Part shown: piece after piece, positions 42,969-54,052 of the stretch
Position numbering within the stretch: the stretch's first letter is position 1
Layout of the letters: every line of letters begins with the position of its first letter
DNA from: Lepidostoma basale
Taxonomy: Eukaryota > Arthropoda > Insecta > Trichoptera > Lepidostomatidae
Direction: 5' to 3'
Length of the DNA stretch: 64,000 bases
NCBI GenBank assembly: GCA_022606425.2
Contig: JAHDVF020000223.1
Location: forward strand, 469,501-533,500
The notes under the pieces: model-generated
What the model was told of the DNA's origin: nothing
Seen by the model: only the letters and a program-made list of their open reading frames with translations
The model's database searches: none
Translations under genes and position numbers: made by a program

Positions 42969-43318
42969 GACAAATGCAAATATAAGAAGTGTATGCAGTG
43001 CGGATGAAAATGTTATGAACAAAATAATGAAAGGGTCATTAAGACGGTTCGGACACGTCGAAAGAATGAATAAAAAAATGATGATATATAACGTATACGT
43101 TAACGATGTATACGGGAACAAGGAAAAGAGGAATACTGGGTGAAACGTGGCACGATCAAATCAATTAAATAATAAATGTCGGCCACGTGTAGAGTTGAAT
43201 TGAAACGATTGATGAATATTGAAGAGTAGAGATAAGTATGTCAGAAAAGAACCATCTGGCGGTCCATTCCATCTGTTCACCCCTTCGGGAAGACTGCGTG
43301 ATGGTTAGTTAGTTAGAA
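42969..43318 (+). mobile_element. LINE-A fragment, 3' half of a chimera
   Basis: It starts at VTNANIRSVCSADENVMNKI, continues MKGSLRRFGHVERMNKKMMI and RNTG-TWHDQI-like codons, and ends with the full LINE-A 3' end and TTAGTTAG tail. The join to LINE-B is in frame and in register with the homologous V-N-A motif. Confidence 0.75.
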
Positions 43319-43732
43319 ATCGTATAACTTGATAGAGAATTTGTGATAGTTTGGCTCATCTGATGGAAGTACTATCTTTATTGTAATTGTATGGTATATT
43401 TATTTTATTAATTTGTCATGCGTCTTATGTTTCTCGCTCTTTTTATTAATTTATTATGTATTACTTATTATTGTGTATCTCTAACTCTCGTATCTTGAGT
43501 GTATTGGAAAAAAATTCTGTAATGCTATAGGTATATTTAAAATCAATAAATGAAAAATGGAATGGAGGAATTATCAAAAGCTCTAGCAATGTGAATATTG
43601 TCATTTTCATAAAATATGTTAACTCTTCTAAATGCTGACTTTTTATAAACCATTTTTTCAAGTATACTGTAAACTTAAAATGGATTTTAACATAGTTGCT
43701 CAAGAATCCTCATTTATAGAGAAATACATTTT

Positions 43733-44040
43733 GTACAACATTTTGAATGTATACAAATACTTGTAGACGAATACTGGATTTTAAATCTAATCTTCATAGA
43801 TGGCGCATTGAAACTGACATATGAATTGTGGTGTTTGATATTAACATATATACAACTTCCAAAAATTTGTCAGACATGGTGGTCATAAAAAATGTGGAAT
43901 GGGGAATGTTGTAATTACATAAAGCGTGCGCTTAACCCAACCAATGACAGGTCATAAGTCCTGTAAACACCTAGATTACCATATTCAGTTTCCAGTTTGC
44001 ATCTTCGTCTCTATTGAGATAAAATTAATCCTTGAAATAA
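43733..44040 (+). repeat. Dispersed repeat R3, copy 2
   Basis: A shorter version of 38300-38790. Its left end is inverted relative to that copy (TGTACAACATTTTGAATGTA), and internal sequence is deleted. AAAGCGTGCGCTTAACCCAA and TTCGTCTCTATTGAGATA are shared. Confidence 0.6.
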
Positions 44041-44564
44041 ATTTTGAGTAAAATTTCTAATTGTCATTAATAAAATCATGTCCTAATTATGACAATAAAA
44101 TCGAAAGAAAACTGCGTAGGAAATTAAAAATTCATAAGAAGTCTAATACTGAATTTCTTTTCACGAAATACAATAAAATTTCAGTCACGCTGGATATTGT
44201 CTGTGGTAGAAGAGAGGGACAAATTTAATTGAATATTGCGACTCAAAATATCCGATCCTGCACATACAGCGTGGACCAGTCGTACATATGAAATACTAAC
44301 ACAATATCCCAAAGAATGCTGTCTCGTGAATTAGTTTGTATGCCAAAACCCTCTCGAATACTTCCGCCATGTTCAAGGCTAGGACGATAGACAACATTTT
44401 TCAATCAGTGAACATTCGTATCAGGTGATGATGTCTTTGAATTGATATTTTTGGCTTTCAGCGATTCAAGTATAACCGATGTTCCTTGGTGTAAAATAAT
44501 GACGTCATTTTATAATAAATATGAAATTAACATTTTCAGATTAAAAAAAAAAGTATAATTAAAA

Positions 44565-45040
44565 CAAAGTGTACACTTAAAGTTGCCATCGCAAAAAAAA
44601 GCCTTTCCAAAAAAGCTAATGGCAGTGCACAATAGTGTTTTTGTACCATAAGCCCTATGTATGGAAGCGACACATGGAACTAGCAGAAGAAGGATGAGAG
44701 AGAATTTCAAATGCTGATATAATAAAGGAGTGTAGTGCGAAAGAAGGTATTATGAACAAAATTATGAAAGGATCACTGAGTTGGATCGGACATAAGAACC
44801 GGATGGATGTAGAAAAAATGGTTAAGAAAGTATACATTAACGATATAAATGGAGTACGGAGTCGAGGTAGACTAAGGAAAACATGGCATGACAAATAATT
44901 CAAATTTTAAGGTTGGTCATGTTAGAAGTCAGAGGAATCCACGTGCATGTGTGACTAGTTGTATGAATGTGGAGGAAGCAAGATAGGTGTTTTAGGATAG
45001 AGTAGTGTGGCGGTCGAAACTGCGGGGATATTGCTTGATG
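44565..45040 (+). mobile_element. LINE-A 3' fragment
   Basis: It covers from KKAMAVHNSVFVP-like codons to the 3' end with a frameshift at about 44695. Internal codons read GSLSWIGHKNRMDVEKMVKK and RSRGRLRKTWHDK. Confidence 0.7.
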
Positions 45041-45217
45041 GTTTGTGTGTGTTCAATATTATAAATTGAATTGAATTTTTATTTATAATAGTAAACACGA
45101 TTGTTTAGAGGTTTTACTTGGATTTAATTTATCTAAATTATATAAATTGTGACAAATTGGTTTCGCCTTGCAAGGGTATTCTCAAATTGGCTGACAATCG
45201 TGTTTATTATTATAACT

Positions 45218-45470
45218 AACTAACTAAACATGATGCCGTCTCCCCGAAGGGGTAGGTAGGCAAAAAGAATGGACTGCCACACTTTTCTTTCCTGACATAT
45301 TTCTCTCGCTTCCTGAATATTCATACACGCGCGTCGATTTCTCTGACTCCGCACATGACCGACATTCAATATTTAATTTATTTGATGGTGCCACGATTTC
45401 CTCGGTCTTCTTTCTTCATTCATTCTTTCCATATGTCCAAACCATCTTATTGATCCTTTCATTATTATTA
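45218..45470 (-). mobile_element. LINE-A 3' fragment
   Basis: The mirrored tail (TAACTAACTAAACATGATGC), 3' end and coding part are present to WFGHMERMNEE, then the copy stops. Confidence 0.7.
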
Positions 45471-45984
45471 TAAAAAAATAATAATGGAGTTTTACAAAAT
45501 TAATACCGTAACCATCAATAAATTGAACACACGTGCACTCTTAAATTTTATTTGAGCTAAACGTATAAAATTTACGCCTAAAATTAATGCCCGTAATTCT
45601 CGCAAAATATATTCGTGTATATTCGAGTGACTTTATGGACAAAAAATAATAATAATGGCGAATTAGTTCCCATGTTTACTTTCCCAGAACGTGTATTAAT
45701 AATTTAGCCTGAAAGAGCGGGAGAAAACGTATGTCCTACTAGCGTGGGAGTAACGAATGTCCCACAGCTTCCCGAGGAGTTCATATTATGATCGCGATGT
45801 TTTGCATAATTGTCCAAAACATAATAAATAAATCTGACATTTATAATAACATACAATGTGTATGTAATAACACATACCTGTTTATATTGGCTTACCACAC
45901 TTTCATGATATCATAGGCGACATGGAAAATAATAGTATAATAACTAGTTGCAACCCGTAAAATATTTACGAAAGTAAAGATTGT

Positions 45985-46305
45985 CAGCCCTTTAAAAACT
46001 TGGTTCACACTAAAATCGCAATCAGTAATAAATCTCAACTTTTAATGAAAAACATTTTTTCACACACGTTAAAAAATTCACAATGAACAACACCAAATTG
46101 TTCTCCTTTTATTTTCTTCATTATTGTCATACAACAATAATCAGAACAAATTTCAAAATAATAAAGAAACCTTCATAGCCATGCGCGTCGTGTGCATTAT
46201 TTTTTAATAGAATCGAAGTATTCCTCTTTCTCTATTGTATGCAAAATATTCCTGTATGTTTTCTTGATGATCCAATTTTTTGCCTATTAATATTAGGATT
46301 CATTA
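45985..46305 (+). repeat. Dispersed repeat, pair with 21756-22110
   Basis: AAAAACTTGGTTCACAC, CACACACGTTAAAAAAT, CACCAAATTGTTC and TCATACAACAATAATCAGAA are shared with the copy near 21.8 kb. Confidence 0.5.
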
Positions 46306-46407
46306 AAACGATGGTATATAAAGAACTTTTACAACCTTGTATTTATAAAGACAAAAATGGAATTATCTGAATACAAAAGTGGAAGTATTTTTTAAGAACA
46401 TTACTTA

Positions 46408-46700
46408 TTAACCATCACCCCGTTTCCCCGGAAGATAAGACAGAGAGGAAAGACCGCCATACTGCTTTGTCCTGACATACTCTGTATCTTCTTCTGCATT
46501 CATACATCGTAACATACACGTTCTTCGAATCTTTTTCCGACTTGATTTATTTATTCCTTGGTCCCCCACTCACACTGCTTGTATACAAAATTTTAACTAT
46601 TCTTCTTTCGTTCAATTGTTCCATATGTCCAAACCATCTCAGGAATCCTTTTTTTAATTTTACTTATGATGCAATCATCTGCCATACATCGTTTTACATT
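46408..46700 (-). mobile_element. LINE-A 3' fragment
   Basis: The plus strand shows AACCATCACCCCGTTTCCCC and the mirrored C-terminal block (CCATATGTCCAAACCATCTC). It is diverged and truncated. Confidence 0.6.
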
Positions 46701-47194
46701 ATTTCAAATTATCTTCACCGAGAGATTTCAGTGAAATCATAAGATTATAGAAATTATATATATTTTTAATTTTGTCATTGCTACAAAATCCACAAAAATC
46801 TTTTTCAGAAGACAACTCTAATAAATGCTTATTTATTTTCGCAATACTCTGCAGTAAACGATACATAAAAATTTGAAAAATATTGTTATATTGAAAATAA
46901 CGCATAACATATTTAATTGCACAGCATGATTGTTATTTTCGCTAAGTAAACAAATTTTAATTTAAGAAAATGTAGAAAATATTCAATAGTGCTTGTGAAA
47001 TTGGGTTAAATTAATTAAAACTTTTACCACCGTTCACAAAAGTTTAGTTTAAAGAAAAGCTCACAATTTTCAATTATAAATTGTGGTTGATTTTTATTAC
47101 TGACCTGTTTAAAGTTATTGTGTATGACCACAAAGTTGAAAGTCAAATAAATATATGTGTTTAAGGTGAGTAAAATATAATGTGAGTAAAACAT

Positions 47195-47570
47195 AAATTG
47201 TGTTTGACAGTGTTTAAGGCTCGACACCAGAGAGCGCCAGGGTATATATCGGACCTCTGCGTGACACCCATGCCAACGGAAAGGCAACGTTCACTTCGAT
47301 CAGTAGAAACAAGTGCAAACAACATAGCAATTCCAGTCAGAGCCAATAAAGCATGTTTCTATGATCGTGCTTTCAGCGTTGCGGGTCCGTTGCCGTGGAA
47401 TAGCCTCCATGTTAGTATTAAGTATGAGGATAGTGACGTTAAAGTTAAAAAACGAAGACTGCACTGTTCGGTCAGTCATTTCCTAGTGCGCCCTCGGAGT
47501 AATTGATTTTACAAAACGGCGCACTTAAAATACAAATCATCAGAATAATAATAATAATAATGTGTTTATT
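47195..47570 (+). mobile_element. CR1-like LINE 3' end
   Basis: The plus strand reads APGYISDLCVTPMPTERQRS, LRSVETSANNIAIPVRANKA, FYDRAFSVAGPLPWNSLHV, matching the C-terminus of CR1-type ORF2. It ends with GTGCGCCCTCGGAGTAATTG, AAAACGGCGCAC and an (ATA)n microsatellite at 47551-47562. Confidence 0.7.
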
Positions 47571-48462
47571 TGAATTAATAAAATAACTAGAATACGTTTT
47601 ATTAAATGTATTAATAATGAGAAAACTATTTAAGATTATATCATAGCTTTACTACATACTACTTTTGAATTGGAAGTTGATAAAACTAGAGGTGAAACAG
47701 TTTTACTGAATTCGTCAGTGTAACGTCATGACAAAAATATATCACACACATAATACTGTATTAGCGAACATTTCTTTAGTCATTATTTGGGGCAGAAGTC
47801 TAACGATATTCTAGACAGAGTTATTTTAAAATCGACTCGCAAATGGCAAGTCGCCATTAAAGAATCCGTCTATTTATGATATCGTTGAATGTTAATACTC
47901 CTAACTGTCGAAAGATAAAAATAACTTCGTTTTTATGCGATTGATACATACAATGTGATAATTTTACAATTTATTGTAATGCACAATTACAAAAAACACT
48001 GTGTTTTATTATTATTTAATACAAAATACAAAAGGTTTTAAATTGCATCCGCATTATTTAAGTCTAAAACAACGCAAAATATAATACAATAAAATGCGCT
48101 AATATTATGGGTCAAATGCTGCACTTATATTACAGTTTTATTTATTAAATCTAAATAAATTAAAAATTAAATAAATACGAAATATATTTTAAAAAAGAAT
48201 TAAGAATTTTCTTCAGTCATTATTTTGATGTAAACAATTTTATTAGGGTTATTAAATTGAATAACGTTTTATTAATTTGAAATTATGACTGTCTTACATT
48301 GAATTTAAAGATATGCTTACTTTTCACTAAACATATGAATTAATATTACTATTGTAATGCCAAATGTGTAATTAATTAACTATGTGTATTTAAAAACAAT
48401 GTTAAGGGCGTTTGATTGTATGTTTTGGTCGCATAGTGTGCTTGTATGGAGCGCGCGCTTAC

Positions 48463-48640
48463 CTTTGGTCTTGGGTCGGTCGCTTATCTCGCTTATCTTG
48501 TCTGATATGGATAGTGCTGCTTGGTCGCTGGGGTCACAGGCACCGGAACTGGAGGCTGCTTCTGGTGGTGGCTCTGGAGACAGCTTATGGCAAACCTCAA
48601 ACGCTTGGCCCACAGTTCGAACGATTCTCATAGCTTGACT
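48463..48640 (-). CDS. NOS1AP: NOS1AP (CAPON) exon ending the PTB domain
   Basis: The diagnostic exon. After a good acceptor (ATTGTTTCAG) it encodes SQAMRIVRTVGQAFEVCHK, which matches the last helix of the PTB domain of NOS1AP. In this family the PTB domain binds partners such as Dexras1 and Scribble. It is followed by LSPEPPPEAASSSGACDPSD and a Ser/Lys-rich segment ending DRPKTK. The exon is 178 bp, starts in phase 0 and ends one base into a codon before GTAAGCG. That phase fits the exon at 22521 exactly. The rest of the PTB domain, encoded upstream on the minus strand, was not found between here and the right edge. Confidence 0.9.
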
Positions 48641-48734
48641 CTGAAACAATATAAACATGTGACGTTTATGAAACATGAAGTAAATTATTCTGTTGCTTAT
48701 GGCAAGACCCTTTTTCATAATGAAAGATTAATGA

Positions 48735-49380
48735 TGAAGGTATACTTCTTTTGACGCAAATAGTAGAGGGTAAAATTTTGAGTTGTGTGCGCACCTTATT
48801 ACGGAAGTGCAACATTATGAAGCGAGTCATCAATGACAAATAACGACCAGGCATTACACGCGTGTCAACTCACGAATTACGTAAACATGTGAGGGTATTA
48901 TTTGCAAACCCGGCAAACTCCACCAACAAACAAAAGTGAAATATGAATTGGGTCTTATTCATAATACATTTGCACACAATTTTTATTGATTTTCAGTTTC
49001 AAATTCGGCTTCATTCTGAAGAATTTTGCTATTAAAATATAGGGTTTGTTGCAAACATGGCAACCTCTACTTGAGTGTTGCAAAGCTGGCAAACTCCAAA
49101 ATGAAATTCATTATTTTACTTTAATTTTCAACATAATGATGATTATTTCATGGCTGATTACTTTTAAAATACTAACTGGTTGAGATGAAAAAAAAAAATA
49201 TCGTAAAAAAGCGCATTTTATTAGCGTATCAGTTTTTTGCGATTAACTCAAAACATCTAATGATGGAGTTTGCCAGGTTTGCAACTAATACCCTCATGTC
49301 ATGAAATGAAAGATGACTAAATTTAGCGGTAAAAGGTGTAAAATAATACAAATGAACTGTCATATTTAACGTAAATTTTA
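48735..49380 (+). repeat. Dispersed repeat R2 with a nested MITE
   Basis: Starts at GGTATACTTCTTTTG, then AGAGGGTAAAATTTTG, TTACGGAAGTGCAACATTAT and AACTCACGAATTACG. It is interrupted at 48891-49295 and resumes with CATGAAATG and ATGAACTGTCA. The sister copy at 35618 lacks the insert. Confidence 0.65.
48891..49295. mobile_element. TIR element (MITE), 405 bp, ATGT target duplication
   Basis: Terminal inverted repeats of about 32 bp: left GAGGGTATTATTTGCAAACC then CGGCAAACTCCA; right reverse complement GAGGGTATTAGTTGCAAACC then TGGCAAACTCCA. It is flanked by ATGT at 48887-48890 and 49296-49299. A further internal GTTGCAAACATGGCAAC repeat lies near 49050. No transposase ORF. A 4-bp duplication and GAGGG ends could fit the Sola group, but this is tentative. 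Confidence 0.8.
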
Positions 49381-49399
49381 ATATTTTGCCAATATTAAA

Positions 49400-49985
49400 A
49401 CTAAAAAATTGAACATTTTGAATGTATACAAATACTGAATTTTACCCATTGCGGGTAAATTATTTTTTATAAGAATTAATTGTATCTCAACAGAGACGAA
49501 GACCTATCTTCGTCTCAATTGAGATACAATTAATCCTTTTATAAAAATAATTTACCCGCAATTTGTATACATTAAAAATGTTGTATAAAAACTGGTCCAA
49601 GTTAAAAGCATAAAAATTGGAAAGATATATTTCCAGGCGTAGTCTAGCACTGTATGATAATTGCAAAGCCTTTCACATTGCATTAATAAAGATTTTCTCC
49701 TATTTGCTTACACCCAATCTTAATGGATGGCGCTAGTGTAAATTGAACTTAAAAATGTGAAGTGTTCCTCAACATTGTAGCATCTTCCAAAAATTTGTCA
49801 GGCGTGGTGGTCGTAAGAAGGTCGAAATGGGGAATGTTTTTAACATAAAGCGATCGCTTAACTCAACCAATGATAGGTCATCAGTCCTGTAAGCGCCTCG
49901 ACCACCATATTCTGTTCCCAGAAAACAATTTACATATTCGTCTCTATTGAGATACAACTAATCCTTATTAAAAATTGAGGTTAAT
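49400..49985 (+). repeat. Dispersed repeat R3, copy 3
   Basis: The longest R3 copy. Near its left end, 49445-49560 is a palindrome: GGGTAAATTATTTTTTATAA ... GTATCTCAACAGAGACGAAG against CTTCGTCTCAATTGAGATAC ... AAATAATTTACCC. The remaining part matches 38340-38760 (TTCCAAAAATTTGTCAGGCG, AAGCGATCGCTTAACTCAAC). Confidence 0.65.
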
Positions 49986-50990
49986 TTTTTTTATGTGTAA
50001 TTTTTACTTCTTTTGGCGTATATCAATTATGCCATATACATATTTTTTCTATTATTTTATTGTATTTCTACTAATTACTATTGGAGTTGAATTTTATTTT
50101 GGCACGCCAAAGAAGAATAACTTCTTACGCGCGTACATATAAACAATCACGAATTTTTTTTAAATTCAAACTATTATATTTTTAAAATTGAAACACTGTT
50201 TTTATACATATCACCATTTATTAGTTAATTTAATTATACTGTTGCGACCTCTGCGAGACATTCAACAAGAAATACTTTTTATAGAGAATATTTATATAGA
50301 GAACAAGACTCATTGGTGTGATTAGTCCTATGATAAAACTGATTATGTGAAGATATTAAGGCAATGTTCAGCAAATATCTTAAATATGGAATGCGATTAG
50401 AAAAACAATTAAGGTATATTAAAATGAAATTTAAAAGTTACAAAACATAAAAAGAGTTCACAGTTGTTAAATGAATATTAATGAAATCTTACATTTCAAA
50501 CCAAAAATTAATTGAATTTGAAATGTTAATTAATCTACAAAATTTTAAAGGATAGTATTATTTTTGTTTAAGAAAACTAAGGAGTAATAAAATATACATA
50601 ATGAAACATGAATTTCAAAAATTCAAATAGATAAATTATTTTAATTTAATGTAATTATATTGTAAATAAATAAAAAACAACAATCTTCATTGTTAAAATA
50701 TTTAAACGTAGTATTTCTGTAAATACACGAAAACCATAAGATTTGGCGAAAGTTCGCGGAAATGCATGTTGAAGGGACATTGATTCGCGGAAATGTGTGT
50801 TGTTAAGGGACACAAGGATTAAATTATTTTAAATTTTTAGAAATATTTTATCCTAATATTCTACGCATTTGATGCTATCATCGCTATTGAGTACTTCGTG
50901 TATGATGTTAAAGAAGATCTAAAATTTTGTTTATGATGAAAATAATCGTTTTATTTGAGTTTAATTATAAATGGACCATTAATGTTTATT
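49986..50990. other. No gene seen
   Basis: AT-rich. An R2-type end (CACGCCAAAGAAGAATAACT) lies near 50105. A short imperfect duplication (TTCGCGGAAATGCATGTTG and TTCGCGGAAATGTGTGTTG) lies at 50753-50805. Confidence 0.45.
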
Positions 50991-51130
50991 TTTTTTATAT
51001 ACTTAGTATACAACACTCACTTTATTAAACAATACAAATAAATACCAAACATGTTTCTGACTAACAAGCCCTTCATCAGTGATAATATAAAAATATAAAT
51101 ATTTAAAAAATCACAACTGTGGTCAGTTTT
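50990..51130 (-). repeat. Group A end (single arm)
   Basis: The minus strand shows a head motif (51084-51043) and then the group A tail (TATTTGTATTGTTTAATAAA, GTGAGTGTTGTATACTAAGT). The rearranged copy at 34195 shares this tail. Confidence 0.6.
51043..51084 (-). ncRNA. Group A hammerhead ribozyme candidate
   Basis: The minus strand reads CTGATGA (51079-51073), stem II from GGGCT and AGTC with one G-U pair and loop TGTT, GAAAC (51057-51053), loop AT and GTT (51050-51048). Stem I pairs TATCA (51084-51080) with TGGTA (51047-51043), five pairs with one G-U. All invariant core bases are present. The same stem I position in the copy at 32550 is TATCA/TGATA, so pairing is kept despite a base change. 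Confidence 0.65.
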
Positions 51131-51934
51131 GAGAGATGTTAAAAATAAAGAAGAATGGTCCATTTTATTTTCAATCATTATCAAATGTCACATTTGATAA
51201 TACCAATAATTGATGTATTTCAACCAAAAATTTGATTGAATAAAAAGTCTAAATATCATTGTTCGAGAAACAATAAATTAATACAAACAGAGATAATAAA
51301 TTGTAAGTACAGTTATTTTTCATGTGTTAATTTTACAATATACAATGTGTAATATAAGGCATTTTTAAATATCTTAATGGTATGACTTAAAATCGCATGT
51401 TTTAAGTCAGAAATAACTCATTAGGAGCAGGTGTGGGACGTCCAACATTTCAAAGGGTCGAATAATAAACATATTAGAGAAGGATACACTAATATTATGA
51501 TAATATCGTATTTAAAGAGGAACACATCAGATTTAGTATGTATGAAAGTTGTAGACAACGAATATTAACCCGCTTTGATGTCCAGAGATTGACTACTTTT
51601 AAATAATGAAAAAGAGTTGATTTGTGCGTTCAAATTAATGCTCATATTCGCTTATTTAATCTAACGATTCAGTTTATCTGACGATTATTTTCTAAACTTT
51701 GTATTCGATTTGAACATGTCATTGTGATTTGGCAAGAGTCAGCGGAATTTGTAATAAATAAAATATTACATTGATAACTGCATATTTCTTTAATAATTAA
51801 TAAGAGTACAGTTGTATACACTATTTTGAATTTGAAACATAAAAAAAAACTCGTTGCAAAAGAAAGCGAAACAAAGTAATAATCATGAACATATTTATGA
51901 CGCATATAAATAATGAATGTATGTAAGAAAATAG
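51131..51934. other. Mostly empty; group C centre at 51180-51280
   Basis: 51184-51211 is the bare palindromic centre of group C (CATTATCAAATGTCACATTT then GATAAT), with a partial tail near 51250 (CATTGTTCGAGAAACAATAA). The rest shows no gene. Confidence 0.45.
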
Positions 51935-52125
51935 AGGACAATCAATGAAAATATGGCAATATCAAATCAATCATTTTTTTCATATGGCCCACTCTCCGAA
52001 GAGTCGGAGATATCTTTGTGCGCGCCTGAGACAATGTATTAATGTTGAAGAGGCGATCAAATATTTCTGAGGCAGACCATCTTTTTTGTCCACCCATACG
52101 TACAAACGACATGATGATTAGTAAT
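51935..52125 (+). repeat. LINE-A 3' end, diverged
   Basis: ATGGCAATATCAAATCAATC, TGTGCGCGCCTGAGACAATG, AATGTTGAAGAGGCGATCAA and CAGACCATC keep the order of the LINE-A end (QINQ, RACMRQCMNVEE-like). Confidence 0.5.
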
Positions 52126-52544
52126 TTAATTTGCTTCAAATCTCAAAATATATATTTTTCATCAATGAAGTTTGCATTTTAAAATTCTGATTTTAATTGC
52201 AGTTGTCTCTCAATGTGGAATATAAAGTTATATTATCGAATGTTTATGTACGCAATTGTATAAATGTAAATATATTTAAACCAAAATATCATTAAAATGG
52301 TTTAAAAATTACAAATAAATAACCTCACTATCAAAACCCTTCATTTTATTTTTAATTTGGGAAAGAGATGTTGCTTATTGTTACATTTTATATATCTGTT
52401 ATTATAATACGAGTACAATAATCATTTTTACTTTCTGGTTTTCAGTTGGGTAATTTTTCTTTAGCATTGGTTTTTAAAACATAGGTAGTAAACATTTATT
52501 ACGCATATTTGAAAAGTGCATAAAAATATCAGATTAAATAATAT
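52126..52544. other. No gene seen
   Basis: AT-rich sequence without recognisable features. Confidence 0.45.
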
Positions 52545-52735
52545 ATAATATACGACATCTGTTTTATAGAAAGTTTATTATAATTTTTGGAAATGACATG
52601 TTCACCCTTAGAAAGGCGAAACATAGCATTCCCACATATTATAATAAAACTAGAACTATTCTAGAAAACAGATGTTTTCATTAGTATTAATTTTTTAATA
52701 TGAAATTTACAGTACTTATCAAGAAACAATAAATG
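52545..52735. repeat. Group C foldback element
   Basis: The left arm (CATCTGTTTTATAGAAAGTT, TGGAAATGACATGTTCACCC) and right arm (AGAAAGGCGAAACATAGCAT, TCTAGAAAACAGATG) mirror each other. The central boxes are lost. Confidence 0.6.
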
Positions 52736-53014
52736 TGAGATTAACATAGTTAAAACAAATTTATAATAAAATATAAAAATCTATGTAAGAGAACAAATAG
52801 TTCCATTTTTTTCTAAGGTTTTTTTGCCTTTTTTATCGCTTTTTATAATAAAATATAATTTATACCGTTATCTAGATGATAAAGGTATGAAGCCATAAAA
52901 TATCTAGAGAAAATTAATATAAAATAGTATTGTATTATATATTACTTAATAAATTAAAATTTAATTATGTAATTCCACAACGCTTTAAGTTTTTGCAATA
53001 TGATAAAGTTAATA

Positions 53015-53105
53015 AATATATAAATGAAAACGCCTGTCTTCTAGGAGTTTTATTATTATTTTTATTGAACGACATGTTTCGCCCTTCTAAGGTTATCCTT
53101 CCGCG
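53015..53105 (-). repeat. Group C left arm
   Basis: The minus strand reads GATAACCTTAGAAGGGCGAA, ACATGTCGTTC, then AATAATAATAAAACTCCTAG and GGCGTTTTCAT. It mirrors the arm at 53463-53610, 360 bp away; the two probably belonged to one element. Confidence 0.6.
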
Positions 53106-53462
53106 TTGCTTCTATATTACTCTACTAGCTATTACTGTACTTTCAAACTTAGAATCATGAATATATTTGAAATTTGTAAACTCACTACCATGATTATTCA
53201 TTAAAAATTGTAAAAATATGTTTTTCTAAGAACACACTTCTTTTGAATCCACCTTAAGTACTTTAATATTAATATAACGTCAATTAGAAGTACCTATTTA
53301 AATGTAAAGCATTGTTAATTCGTGATTCCAAGAAATGCTTTACAGTATTTTATAACTATCATCTATTTTATATCCTAACTATTCTACAACTATTTAAATT
53401 GGCATAATTACCATATTCTGTTACACTAACTCGGGTATATAAACGATCCCGCACTTAATTCT

Positions 53463-53610
53463 CGACACATTTGATAACGCCTTAGAAGGGCGAAACATGT
53501 CGTTCCATAAAAAAACTTAATAAAACTGCTAGAAGACAAACGTTTTAATTTATATTAATTATTTAATATGGAGTTTAACATCATTCTTCAAGAAACAATA
53601 AATAATATGA
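53463..53610 (+). repeat. Group C right arm with hammerhead-like head
   Basis: TTGATAA (53471-53477), stem GCCTT/AGGGC with loop AGA and one wobble, GAAAC (53492-53496), loop AT and GTC (53499-53501), followed by the tail (TAATAAAACTGCTAGAAGAC, AATATGGAGTTTAACATCAT, TCTTCAAGAAACAATAAAT). Best-preserved group C head. Stem I does not form. Confidence 0.55.
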
Positions 53611-54052
53611 TAAAGTTAGTTATTTTGGTTATTAAAAAAAATAAAAGAAATATAAACAAAACAGAGTAATTCATTGTCTATAGTTTTTTTATTGAAATAT
53701 TTTTAATAAGCTGACAAATATTCGAAATGGGCATAGACAGAAATATCATATATAAATATGCATATGAAAAAGCATATTACATAGGGGTGCCGTATTCACT
53801 CGCATTCACTACCCTGCGGCATCAAATACACAAAGTAATGTAAGGGTTGGAATAAATCTCCCACCCATCGCTTTTCTAGATTGAATCCCGTATGATCTCC
53901 ACCGGCTTCAAAACAGAAAAATTGACTTGTTGGACATTGATTTAATTCATATGCTACAGTAATTTCAAACTCAGTACACATTTTTATATGTTGAAGATAT
54001 TGGGTTCCGAATTTATATTCAATTATGTTTTTTTTATTACATAAAAACCTAA
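53611..54052. other. No assigned gene
   Basis: AT-rich. A 61-codon minus ORF at 53981-53796 (CFEAGGDHTGFNLEKRWVGD) looks less random than its surroundings but has no family I recognise. Confidence 0.35.

Larger units (their letters stand above)
22522..48462 (-). other. NOS1AP: NOS1AP 26-kb intron
   Basis: The gap between two phase-matched exons. It is packed with transposon remnants listed separately. Parts with nothing recognised include 23960-25500, 25946-26476, 31801-32450, 34271-34920, 38791-39420, 40241-41095, 41736-42416, 44041-44560, 45471-45985 and 47571-48462. Alternative exons cannot be excluded. Confidence 0.7.

Noticed and set aside
48384..48754. Long plus-strand ORFs over the PTB exon
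   Set aside because: Antisense shadows of the NOS1AP exon on the minus strand.
53796..53981. 61-codon minus ORF with exon-like look, as a missing NOS1AP exon
   Set aside because: The sequence does not resemble the PTB domain and the splice sites are only moderate.
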